NCBI GenBank assembly: GCA_017880715.1
Contig: JADGRT010000130.1
Span: 1-7,630, forward strand
Origin: Verrucomicrobiia bacterium
GTDB taxonomy: Bacteria > Verrucomicrobiota > Verrucomicrobiia > Limisphaerales > UBA1319
Length of the DNA: 7,630 nt
Direction: 5' to 3'
Positions 1 to 7,063 of this stretch are shown here, piece by piece. Position 1 is the stretch's first letter, and the number at the start of each line of letters is the position of its first letter. The notes beneath the pieces were generated by a model. It worked only from the letters and a program-made list of their open reading frames with translations, searched no databases and was not told the DNA's origin. Both the position numbers and the translations under genes were made by a program.

Positions 1-199
1 CAATGGTTCACACCCGGACGATGCGCAACTCAAAGTCCTTTGTTCGATCCGGCCAATCTGCGAGTTGCAGGGCCACGTGTGGGGCAGCGGTCAAGCCCGG
101 AATTCGGAATCCTATTCATTCGGGATTCGGTTTGTCGTTTCACACGTTGCACACTCAAAACTTAGCCGACCTTAAAAACTTGTACCCATTTGCACCCGC

Positions 200-233
200 A
201 AACGCCAACAAACGCCAACAAATGGCCACAAAA
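200..233. repeat. 10-bp tandem direct repeat, three units
   Basis: The unit AAACGCCAAC occurs twice exactly (200-209 and 210-219), then once with changes as AAATGGCCAC (220-229), and AAAA at 230-233 begins a fourth. The period of about one helical turn would put all copies on the same DNA face. This could be a set of protein-binding sites or simply slippage-generated sequence. It lies about 130 bp upstream of the candidate gltB promoter, so a regulatory role is only a possibility. Confidence 0.6.
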
Positions 234-309
234 GTCGCATTGCTACGGTTTCGAAAAACATTCACAAGTCCTTAATCCAAAACGAACTACTTCCTAATAC
301 CGGCGCTTT

Positions 310-336
310 AGGCGCGGGATCAGGAGTCCTGAGCCT
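310..336 (+). repeat. 27-bp element, upstream copy (inverted partner at 6674-6700)
   Basis: This 27-base stretch is the exact reverse complement of 6674-6700, immediately after gltD. Its core is the odd-length palindrome TCAGGAGTCCTGA at 320-332. The ends AGGC (310-313) and GCCT (333-336) are also complementary, with six unpaired bases, GCGGGA, on the left side. Identity stops at both edges, although a CGGC tetramer lies a few bases outside the AGGC side in both copies. The two copies bracket the whole gltBD operon and its candidate promoter. It may be a dispersed REP-like element, a regulator-binding palindrome or a small recombination site; the sequence alone does not decide. Confidence 0.85.
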
Positions 337-359
337 GGAAAAGCGCAACTTATGGGATG

Positions 360-388
360 CTGACAGACAAGGAATTGAATAATATGTT
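360..388 (+). promoter_or_regulatory. Candidate sigma-70-type promoter for gltBD
   Basis: CTGACA at 360-365 matches five of six bases of the -35 consensus. TATGTT at 383-388 matches four of six bases of the -10 consensus, with a 17-bp spacer. It lies in a locally AT-rich stretch about 130 bases before the gltB start, leaving a long 5' leader. An overlapping TAATAT (380-385) is a better -10 match but would leave only 14 bp to the same -35. No clear sigma-54 GG-N10-GC element was noticed. The palindrome at 320-332 sits about 28 bp upstream of the -35, a position compatible with an activator site. Assignment is by eye. Confidence 0.35.
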
Positions 389-505
389 CTAATGATGCCA
401 TCCACCTGAAAAAGCCTCGCTAATTTTACTTGCGGAAACCGGGTTCCCTGGGAAAGCGAAAAAGTAAAAAATACGTTGAACCGGGCGCAAATCGTGGTAG
501 GTAAT

Positions 506-510
506 GGCGG
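506..510 (+). promoter_or_regulatory. Candidate ribosome binding site for gltB (ATG 517)
   Basis: GGCGG lies six bases before ATG 517 and resembles a weak Shine-Dalgarno sequence. The competing start at 544 has only TTGGA at 534-538, five bases upstream. This favours 517 slightly but does not settle the start. Confidence 0.35.
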
Positions 511-516
511 ATTGGG

Positions 517-3500
517 ATGATGCAGGGTGTTAATTGGAAAACGATGAATAGCGAGAAACAACGCGCCGGATTGCCGCCCAAACAGGGCTTGTACGATCCG
601 CAGTTTGAGCACGATGCCTGCGGGGTCGGATTCGTGGTGAACATGAAGGGCCGCAAATCGCATCAGATCGTGCAGCAGGCGCTTACCATCCTGCTGAACC
701 TTCGGCATCGCGGCGCCTGCGGTTGTGAAGCCAATACCGGCGACGGCGCCGGCATCCTGCTGCAAATGCCGCACGCCTTTCTGCAACAGGCGTGCGCCGA
801 GGCCAATATCGCCCTGCCGGGACCCGCCGAATACGGCTGTGGCAACGTGTTTCTGCCCATGGATCCCGCGGACCGTAGCCGATGCCAAACGGTTTTTGAA
901 GCCATCGTCAAAGAAGAAGGCCAGCCTTTCCTCGGCTGGCGCGATGTGCCAATCAACGATGCCTCCCTGGGCCAGACAGCCCGGAATGCCGAACCGACGC
1001 TGCGCCAGGTCTTCATCGGCCGCCCTTCCAGGATGTCTGACGACCTGGCCTTCGAGCGCAAGTTGTACGTCATTCGCCGCCGCGCCGAAAAAGCCATCCG
1101 CTATGGCGGGTTGAAGGGCGCCAGCGATTTCTACATCCTCAGCCTCTCGGCAAAAACCCTGGTGTATAAAGGCATGTTGCTTTCGGAACAGTTGGAAGCC
1201 TTTTACCCGGAGCTCGCCGACCCCGCCATGGAAAGCGCCCTGGCCCTGGTCCACTCGCGTTTCAGCACCAACACCTTCCCGAGTTGGGACCGCGCCCACC
1301 CCTATCGTTACGTGGCGCACAACGGCGAGATCAACACCCTGCGCGGCAATATCAACTGGATGCATGCGCGCCAGGCGATTTTCGAATCCAGCCTCTTTGG
1401 CGACGACCTGCCCAAAATCCTGCCCGTCATCTGCCCCGATGGCAGCGACTCGGCCATGTTCGATAACTGCCTCGAAATGCTGGTGCTCAGCGGCCGCAGC
1501 CTGCCCCACGCGATCATGATGATGATCCCCGAGCCGTGGCAAAACCACGAAAACATGAGCGCCGAAAAGAAGGCATTTTACGAATACCATCGCTGTCTCA
1601 TGGAACCCTGGGACGGCCCGGCATCTATTTCCTTCACCGACGGCGTCCGCATCGGCGCCGTTTTGGACCGCAATGGCCTGCGCCCCTCCCGCTATTACGT
1701 GACCAAGGATGACCAGATCATCATGGCGTCCGAAGTCGGCGTTCTGGACATCCCGGCCGATCGCATCTTGCACAAAGGCCGCCTCCAACCGGGCCGCATG
1801 CTGCTGGTGGACACCCAGGAAGGCCGGATTGTCGCGGACGAAGAGCTGAAACACCAAATGGCCAGCGCCCAGCCGTATCGCCTGTGGCTGGATAAAGGCC
1901 TGATTCCCATCGAAGACTTGCCGGCGGCGCCGGCGATTCCCGAGCCGGATCATAAGACCATTCTGCATCGCCAACTGGCTTTCGGGTACACGTTCGAAGA
2001 CGAACGCTTCGTGCTAAGCCCCATGGCTCGGGACGGCGTCGAGCCGCTCGGTTCGATGGGCACCGACACCCCGCTGGCGGTGCTATCCGACAAACCGCAG
2101 TCGCTCTACAGCTATTTCAAGCAACTGTTCGCCCAGGTCACGAACCCGCCGATCGATTACCTGCGCGAGGCCATCGTGACGTCCACGGAAACCACCCTGG
2201 GCTCCGAAAGTAATCTGCTCAAGCCGACCCCCGATAGCTGCCGGTTCATCAAGTTGCCGGCCCCTATCGTCACCAACGACGAGCTGGCCCAGTTAAAAAT
2301 CCTGAAGCACCCCCACTTTAAGACGGCCGAGTTCTCCATCCTTTTCGAGGCCGCCACGGGTGGCCAAGGCATGAGCCGGGCCTTGGATGAACTTTCCAGG
2401 AAGGTGGATCAGGTCATCGCGGGCGGAGCTAACATCATCATCCTGTCCGATCGCGGCATTGACCGCCAGCAGGCGCCCATCCCCGCTCTCCTCGCGGTGG
2501 CCGGCCTGCATCATCATTTGATCCGGCAGGGAACCCGCACGCGCGTCAGCCTGGTGCTCGAATCGGGCGAACCGCGGGAAGTCCATCATTTCGCGCTGCT
2601 GATCGGTTACGGTGTCAGCGCCATTAATCCGTACCTGGCTTTCGAGACGCTCGATGACATGATCCGCGAAGGCGCGCTGGAAAACCTGGACCATGAACAC
2701 GCCGTTAAGAACTACATCAAGGCCATCGTTAAAGGCGTCCTGAAAGTCATCTCGAAGATGGGCATCTCCTCCATCCAGAGCTACCGCGGAGCGCAGATCT
2801 TCGAAGCCATCGGGTTGAACCGCGAGGTGATTGACCGATATTTTACCTGGACGCCGTCCCGCGTGGAGGGCATCGGTCTCGAAACGATAGCCCAGGAGGT
2901 GTTGATGCGCCACCAGAAGGCCTTCCCGCCACGCCCGAATCCCGCTCAGGTGCTCGATTCCGGCGGCCAGTACCAGTGGCGTTACGACGGCGAGTATCAC
3001 CTGTTCAATCCGGAAACCATTCATAAACTGCAGCTCGCCACCCGGAACAACGACTACCAGGTTTTCAAGGAATACTCCGCCTTGGTGAATAACCAGGCCA
3101 AACATCTTTGCACTCTGCGCGGCTTGTTTTTCTTCAAGTTCGCTCCGAACATCGTTCCCCTCGATGAAGTTGAATCGGTCGAATCCATCGTCAAACGGTT
3201 CAAGACCGGCGCCATGTCCTACGGCTCGATCAGCCAGGAAGCCCACGAAACTCTGGCCATCGCCATGAACCGCATCGGCGGCAAAAGCAACACGGGCGAA
3301 GGGGGTGAAGATCCCGCCCGCTACTTGCCCCAGCCCAACGGCGACTCCCTCAACAGCGCCATTAAACAGGTCGCCTCGGGACGCTTCGGCGTCACCAGCC
3401 ATTATCTCGTCAACGCCCGCGAATTGCAGATCAAGATGGCCCAGGGCGCCAAGCCCGGCGAAGGCGGCCAACTGCCCGGCGCCAAAGTCTATCCCTGGAT

Positions 3501-5154
3501 CGCCAAGGTGCGGCACGCCACCCCCGGCGTGGGCCTGATTTCCCCGCCGCCTCACCACGATATTTATTCCATCGAGGATCTGGCCGAGCTCATCCACGAT
3601 CTGAAAAATGCCAACCATAACGCGCGCATCAGCGTGAAGCTCGTCGCCGAGGTCGGCGTGGGCACGGTCGCCGCCGGCGTCGCCAAGGCGCACGCCGATG
3701 TCGTCCTGATCAGCGGCCACGATGGCGGCACCGGCGCCTCGCCCCTGACCGCCATTAAACACACCGGCATTCCCTGGGAGTTGGGCCTGGCCGAAACCCA
3801 CCAGACCCTGGTGTTGAATAACCTGCGCAGCCGCATCGTCGTCGAAGCCGACGGCCAGCTCAAGACCGGGCGCGACGTCGTCATTGCCGCGCTGCTGGGC
3901 GCCGAGGAATTCGGTTTTGCATCGGCGCCCCTGGTTACTCTGGGCTGCATCATGATGCGCGCCTGCCACAAGAACACCTGCCCGGTGGGCGTCGCCACGC
4001 AAGATCCGGTGCTGCGCAAGAAATTCGGCGGAAAACCCGAACACGTCATCCATTTCATGTACTTCATTGCCCAGGAAGTGCGCGAGTTGATGGCGCAACT
4101 GGGCTTCCGCACCTTCACCGAAATGATCGGCCGCGCCGACCTCCTCGAGGTCAAAAAGGCCATCGATCATTGGAAAGCGCGCGGCCTGGATTACTCGAAT
4201 ATTCTGTATCAGCCGGATGTGCCTCCCACGGTGGGCCGTTATTGCCAGATCGCGCAGGACCATGGCCTCGATTTGGCACTCGACCGCCAGATGCTTATCA
4301 AGCTCTGCGAACCGGCGCTCGCCCGCGGAGAAAAGGTTCGGGCCACCGTCCCTATCCGCAATTCCAACCGCGTCGTCGGCACCATGCTGGGCAGTGAGCT
4401 CACCCGGCGTCACGGACCGAACGGCTTGCCCGAGGACACCATCTGGCTGCACTTCAAAGGCTCGGCGGGACAGAGCTTTGGCGCTTTCATGCCCCAGGGC
4501 ATCACCTTCGAGCTGGAAGGCGACTCCAATGACTACGTGGGCAAAGGACTCTCCGGCGCCAAACTCATCGTCTATCCGCCCCGCAACGCCACCTTCAAGG
4601 CGGACGAAAACATCCTGATCGGCAACGTGGCCCTCTACGGCGCCACCAGCGGCGAAGCCTACTTTAATGGCGTGGCTGGCGAGCGGTTCTGCGTTCGCAA
4701 CAGCGGCGCCAACGCGGTCGTCGAAGGCATCGGCGATCACGGCTGCGAATATATGACCGGCGGCCGCGTCGTGGTCATCGGCGCCACCGGCCGCAACTTC
4801 GCCGCCGGCATGTCCGGCGGCATCGCCTACGTGCTCGATGAAGCCGGCGATTTCGCGCGGCGCTGCAACCCGGAAATGGTCATGCTGCAAAAGCTGGATG
4901 AAGCCGAGGAAGCCGAACTCGTGCGCCAGCAAATCGAACGTCACGCGCGCTATACCCACAGCGCGCGCGCCCAAAAAATCCTGGCCGATTGGCCCGCCTT
5001 CGCGCCGAAATTCGTCAAGGTCCTGCCCAAGGATTATGACCGCGTCCTGCAGTCGCTCAAAAGGGTCAAGGAAGCCGGGCTCAGCGGTGAAGAAGCCATC
5101 ATGGCGGCCTTTGTGGAAAACACCCGCGACGAAGCGCGCATCGGCGGCGGATAA
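517..5154 (+). CDS. gltB: Glutamate synthase (NADPH) large subunit, GltB
   Basis: GltB makes glutamate from glutamine and 2-oxoglutarate in the cytoplasm, paired with GltD. The 1545-residue length is normal for the bacterial large subunit. In order: a short propeptide, then nucleophile Cys35 in HDACGVGF of the class II (Ntn) glutaminase domain (about 35-445), with GDGAG at 75-79, HSRFSTNT at 246-253, HNGEINTLRGN at 268-278 and DGSDS at 308-312; a central linking domain (about 495-790); the FMN/2-oxoglutarate barrel (about 845-1235) with GAMSYGSIS from 898, GEGGQLPG at 981-988 and HDGGTGAS at 1068-1075; the 3Fe-4S cysteines Cys1144, Cys1150 and Cys1155 (C-x5-C-x4-C); and the C-terminal GXGXG beta-helix (about 1290-1490). 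No frameshift or lost key residue was seen. Start: ATG 517 has GGCGG six bases upstream. ATG 520 and ATG 544 are alternatives; 544 leaves a 25-residue propeptide and is plausible. Maturation to expose Cys35 is family knowledge. gltD lies 36 nt downstream, so cotranscription is likely. Confidence 0.97.
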   Translation: MMQGVNWKTMNSEKQRAGLPPKQGLYDPQFEHDACGVGFVVNMKGRKSHQIVQQALTILLNLRHRGACGCEANTGDGAGILLQMPHAFLQQACAEANIALPGPAEYGCGNVFLPMDPADRSRCQTVFEAIVKEEGQPFLGWRDVPINDASLGQTARNAEPTLRQVFIGRPSRMSDDLAFERKLYVIRRRAEKAIRYGGLKGASDFYILSLSAKTLVYKGMLLSEQLEAFYPELADPAMESALALVHSRFSTNTFPSWDRAHPYRYVAHNGEINTLRGNINWMHARQAIFESSLFGDDLPKILPVICPDGSDSAMFDNCLEMLVLSGRSLPHAIMMMIPEPWQNHENMSAEKKAFYEYHRCLMEPWDGPASISFTDGVRIGAVLDRNGLRPSRYYVTKDDQIIMASEVGVLDIPADRILHKGRLQPGRMLLVDTQEGRIVADEELKHQMASAQPYRLWLDKGLIPIEDLPAAPAIPEPDHKTILHRQLAFGYTFEDERFVLSPMARDGVEPLGSMGTDTPLAVLSDKPQSLYSYFKQLFAQVTNPPIDYLREAIVTSTETTLGSESNLLKPTPDSCRFIKLPAPIVTNDELAQLKILKHPHFKTAEFSILFEAATGGQGMSRALDELSRKVDQVIAGGANIIILSDRGIDRQQAPIPALLAVAGLHHHLIRQGTRTRVSLVLESGEPREVHHFALLIGYGVSAINPYLAFETLDDMIREGALENLDHEHAVKNYIKAIVKGVLKVISKMGISSIQSYRGAQIFEAIGLNREVIDRYFTWTPSRVEGIGLETIAQEVLMRHQKAFPPRPNPAQVLDSGGQYQWRYDGEYHLFNPETIHKLQLATRNNDYQVFKEYSALVNNQAKHLCTLRGLFFFKFAPNIVPLDEVESVESIVKRFKTGAMSYGSISQEAHETLAIAMNRIGGKSNTGEGGEDPARYLPQPNGDSLNSAIKQVASGRFGVTSHYLVNARELQIKMAQGAKPGEGGQLPGAKVYPWIAKVRHATPGVGLISPPPHHDIYSIEDLAELIHDLKNANHNARISVKLVAEVGVGTVAAGVAKAHADVVLISGHDGGTGASPLTAIKHTGIPWELGLAETHQTLVLNNLRSRIVVEADGQLKTGRDVVIAALLGAEEFGFASAPLVTLGCIMMRACHKNTCPVGVATQDPVLRKKFGGKPEHVIHFMYFIAQEVRELMAQLGFRTFTEMIGRADLLEVKKAIDHWKARGLDYSNILYQPDVPPTVGRYCQIAQDHGLDLALDRQMLIKLCEPALARGEKVRATVPIRNSNRVVGTMLGSELTRRHGPNGLPEDTIWLHFKGSAGQSFGAFMPQGITFELEGDSNDYVGKGLSGAKLIVYPPRNATFKADENILIGNVALYGATSGEAYFNGVAGERFCVRNSGANAVVEGIGDHGCEYMTGGRVVVIGATGRNFAAGMSGGIAYVLDEAGDFARRCNPEMVMLQKLDEAEEAELVRQQIERHARYTHSARAQKILADWPAFAPKFVKVLPKDYDRVLQSLKRVKEAGLSGEEAIMAAFVENTRDEARIGGG

Positions 5155-5190
5155 ACCTTTTGCCTCAAATCAAAACGACCTCTTTTTGCC

Positions 5191-6675
5191 ATGGGTAAAC
5201 CGACTGGATTTCTGGAATTCCAACGCGAACTGCCGCCGGAAAGCGCGCCGCTCGAACGGATTAAAAATTGGCGGGAATTTCACCTGCATTTCCCGGACGA
5301 ACAGCTCCGCCAACAAGGCGCCCGCTGCATGGACTGCGGAACCCCCTTCTGCCATACCGGCTTGCTCATCGGCGGCATGGCCTCCGGTTGCCCCATCAAC
5401 AACCTGATCCCCGAATGGAACGACCTGGTCTATCGCGGCCTCTGGCGCGAAGCGCTCCTGCGCCTGCACAAAACCAATAACTTCCCCGAATTCACCGGCC
5501 GGGTCTGCCCCGCCCCATGCGAAGGCGCCTGCGTCCTGGGCATCAACGAGCCGCCCGTAACCATCAAGAGCATCGAGTGCGCCATCGTTGACAAAGGCTT
5601 TGCCGAGGGCTGGATAACGCCCCAGCCGCCGGTCCAACGCACCGGTAAAAAGGTCGCGGTCGTCGGCTCCGGCCCGGCCGGCCTGTCCTGCGCCGCCCAA
5701 CTCAACCAAGCCGGCCACACCGTCACCGTGTTCGAACGCGCCGACCGCATTGGCGGCCTCCTCATGTATGGCATCCCCAACATGAAACTCGACAAGAGCG
5801 TCGTCCAGCGCCGGGTCGATCTCCTGGCCAAGGAAGGCGTCCAATTCGTCGCGAACACCGAAGTAGGCAAACAATTTCCGGTCGAAAAACTCCTGAAAGA
5901 ATTTGACGCCGCGGTGCTGTGCGGTGGCGCCACCCTGCCGCGCGATCTCAAGGCCGAGGGCCGCCAGCTCAAGGGCATTTACCTGGCGGTGGATTTTCTT
6001 TCGGCGAATACGCGAAGCCTGCTGGATTCCCAGTTGGCCGATGGCAAGTTCGTTTCCGCCAAAGGCAAGGACGTGGTTATCATTGGCGGCGGCGATACCG
6101 GCACCGACTGCGTGGGCACCTCGCTCCGCCACGGCTGCAAAAGCGTGATGCAGATCGAAATCCTGCCCAAACCTTCCGACCAGCGGCCCGGGGACAACCC
6201 CTGGCCGCAATGGCCCAAAATCTTTCGCGCCGATTACGGCCAGGAGGAAGCCGCCGCCATGTACGGGGAAGATCCGCGCAAATACCGCATCACCGTGAAG
6301 AAATTCATTGGCGACAAACAGGGTCAGGTGAAGGCCGTCCGCACCGTGCTGGTGGACTGGAAACAAGACGATCAAGGCCGCTTCATCCCGCAGGAAATCC
6401 CGGGCACGGAAAACACCTATCCCGCCCAACTGGTGCTGCTGGCCATGGGATTCCTCGGTCCCGACGACTCGCTGATCGGCCAATTGGGCATCGAGCGCGA
6501 CCCGCGGTCCAATATCAAAGCCGAGTACGGCAAATTCGCGACCAACCTCAAGGGCGTCTTTGCTGCTGGCGACATGCGTCGCGGCCAAAGCCTGGTGGTC
6601 TGGGCCATCAACGAAGGCCGCGCCGCCGCCCGCGAGTGCGACCGCTATCTAATGGGATCCACCGTGCTGCCGTAG
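5191..6675 (+). CDS. gltD: Glutamate synthase (NADPH) small subunit, GltD
   Basis: GltD oxidises NADPH and delivers electrons through FAD and iron-sulfur centres to the FMN of GltB. The 494-residue length is normal. The N-terminal ferredoxin-like domain has Cys46, Cys49, Cys54 and Cys67 (C-x2-C-x4-C-x12-C) and Cys106, Cys110 and Cys114 (C-x3-C-x3-C) for two 4Fe-4S clusters. The FAD Rossmann motif GSGPAG is at 159-164, the NADPH motif GGGDTG at 299-304, and the C-terminal FAD motif GVFAAGDMRRGQS at 455-467. The end, DRYLMGSTVLP, is typical of the family. The start follows gltB by 36 nt with no Shine-Dalgarno-like sequence; the preceding bases are pyrimidine-rich (CCTCTTTTTGCC). This start is nonetheless supported by the family-like N-terminus. 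The stop TAG (6673-6675) overlaps the downstream 27-bp repeat by two bases. Similar subunits serve other oxidoreductases, but the gltB neighbour makes GltD secure. Confidence 0.97.
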   Translation: MGKPTGFLEFQRELPPESAPLERIKNWREFHLHFPDEQLRQQGARCMDCGTPFCHTGLLIGGMASGCPINNLIPEWNDLVYRGLWREALLRLHKTNNFPEFTGRVCPAPCEGACVLGINEPPVTIKSIECAIVDKGFAEGWITPQPPVQRTGKKVAVVGSGPAGLSCAAQLNQAGHTVTVFERADRIGGLLMYGIPNMKLDKSVVQRRVDLLAKEGVQFVANTEVGKQFPVEKLLKEFDAAVLCGGATLPRDLKAEGRQLKGIYLAVDFLSANTRSLLDSQLADGKFVSAKGKDVVIIGGGDTGTDCVGTSLRHGCKSVMQIEILPKPSDQRPGDNPWPQWPKIFRADYGQEEAAAMYGEDPRKYRITVKKFIGDKQGQVKAVRTVLVDWKQDDQGRFIPQEIPGTENTYPAQLVLLAMGFLGPDDSLIGQLGIERDPRSNIKAEYGKFATNLKGVFAAGDMRRGQSLVVWAINEGRAAARECDRYLMGSTVLP

Positions 6676-6700
6676 GCTCAGGACTCCTGATCCCGCGCCT
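6674..6700 (-). repeat. 27-bp element, downstream copy (inverted partner at 310-336)
   Basis: This is an exact reverse complement of 310-336 and starts at the second base of the gltD stop codon. On this strand the palindrome reads TCAGGACTCCTGA (6678-6690). As RNA it could form a short stem with a 3-base loop at the very end of the gltD message. It lacks a T-tract, so it is not a standard intrinsic terminator. Confidence 0.85.
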
Positions 6701-6751
6701 CATAGCCGAAACCCTCGAGGAAATCCCCCAAGCCGGGTTGCATCAGCTATG
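6701..6751. repeat. Inverted repeat able to form a 51-nt stem-loop
   Basis: CATAGC (6701-6706) and GCTATG (6746-6751) are perfect complements. Nested inside, AACCC (6710-6714) pairs with GGGTT (6735-6739). The paired blocks are separated by 3 and 6 unpaired bases on the two sides. It abuts the 27-bp repeat, so the two may belong to one composite element. Possible roles are message 3'-end protection or none. Confidence 0.45.
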
Positions 6752-6762
6752 GACAAGATCGC

Positions 6763-6843
6763 CTTCGTCCTCGTCCTTCGTCCTTCGTCCTCGAAAAAAC
6801 CCTGAATCGAGGACGAGGACGAGGGACGACGACGAGGACGAAG
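6763..6843. repeat. Long imperfect hairpin of GAGGACG-type low-complexity repeats
   Basis: The left arm (6763-6793) is built from CTTCGTCCTCGTC and TTCGTCC words. The right arm (6808-6843) carries the complementary CGAGGAC/GAGGACGAAG words. The outer 13 bases pair perfectly (6763-6775 with 6831-6843), and the inner CGTCCTCG pairs with CGAGGACG at 6808-6815. The middle is out of register because the arms differ by five bases. The apex is an A-rich loop, AAAAAACCCTGAAT. Strong pairing makes a stable RNA or cruciform structure likely. Without a U-tract it is not a textbook terminator, though it could block exonucleases. I suspect a dispersed genomic repeat family. Confidence 0.75.
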
Positions 6844-6875
6844 GATTGCGGCAGCCTTGGGAAACGCCAAGTTGA

Positions 6876-6928
6876 ACCGGACGCTACGCCGGTGAGGCGG
6901 TGGGGTATTCCTCGCTGCGGCCATCGCC
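6876..6928. repeat. Two adjacent GC-rich stem-loops
   Basis: The first pairs ACCGG (6876-6880) with CCGGT (6889-6893) around an 8-base loop. The second pairs GGCGGTGG (6896-6903) with CCATCGCC (6921-6928) around 17 bases, with seven Watson-Crick pairs and one G-U pair. They sit side by side with a 2-base gap, an arrangement reminiscent of REP-type elements, but no specific family is recognised. Confidence 0.4.
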
Positions 6929-7063
6929 AGCCCGTTTTAGACCGGAAATCCTGCACCTCCATCGGCACCGGCCCGGGCGACTGTGCTGATCCCCGCCCAA
7001 AGCCCGCAAAAATGCTTAAAACCGGATCTTGATTGTTAAAACGGCCAGGGGCAGAGTCCCCGC

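Larger units (their letters stand above)
1..516. other. Intergenic region and leader upstream of gltB
   Basis: No convincing gene is seen in this 516-base stretch. It is visibly less GC-rich than the genes that follow. Around 101-131 it holds several ATTCGG-type words, including a short inverted repeat GAATCC/GGATTC. A 10-bp tandem repeat lies at 200-233, one copy of a 27-bp element at 310-336, and a candidate promoter at 360-388. An open + strand frame from position 3 to 275 has the composition of random sequence, with no recognisable domain. On the minus strand a stop at 8-10 closes about 35 open codons that look mildly protein-like but lack an ATG; this could be the eroded end of an old gene. 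No RNA gene is recognised. Confidence 0.6.
6676..7063. other. Intergenic region between gltD and the LamG gene, rich in inverted repeats
   Basis: No gene is supported in these 388 bases. Short open frames here come from repeat sequence. From left to right the stretch holds the rest of the 27-bp inverted-repeat copy, a 51-nt hairpin-forming repeat, a GAGGACG-rich long hairpin, two GC-rich stem-loops (6876-6893 and 6896-6928), a GC palindrome GCCCGGGC near 6970, and GGGG/CCCC (7048-7051 and 7058-7061) just before the next start. An AT-richer patch at about 7010-7042 is the likeliest place for the next promoter, but no convincing -35/-10 pair was found. No T-tract follows any hairpin, so an intrinsic terminator for gltBD is not demonstrated. 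Confidence 0.6.

Noticed and set aside
40..56. TTCGATC resembling a tRNA T-loop
   Set aside because: The bases on either side cannot form the required five-pair stem, and no anticodon or acceptor arm is found nearby.
200..233. CRISPR array
   Set aside because: The units are only 10 bp and directly adjacent, without spacers.
3..275. A 90-codon + strand frame at the left end
   Set aside because: There is no ribosome binding site in view, no domain, and a low-information translation; it crosses the tandem repeat and ends in AT-rich intergenic sequence.
2293..4974. An 893-codon open frame on the minus strand inside gltB, and a 570-codon one at 262-1974
   Set aside because: They lie opposite gltB with all recognised motifs on the + strand. 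Long antisense open frames are expected from GC-rich third positions, and their Gly/Ala/Asp/Val-rich translations show no domain.
5170..6588. A 472-codon minus-strand frame opposite gltD
   Set aside because: It is the same codon-bias shadow; gltD is complete and carries cofactor motifs along its whole length.
310..6700. Insertion sequence or transposon with terminal inverted repeats
   Set aside because: No transposase or recombinase is encoded between the repeats and no flanking target-site duplication was seen; only the housekeeping gltBD operon lies inside.
6763..6850. Rho-independent terminator for gltBD
   Set aside because: The hairpin is strong, but no T-tract follows it on either strand; it is kept only as a structured repeat.
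6700..6968. Short minus-strand frames of 73-74 codons
   Set aside because: They read through the GAGGACG hairpin and give Arg/Pro/Ser-rich low-complexity products.
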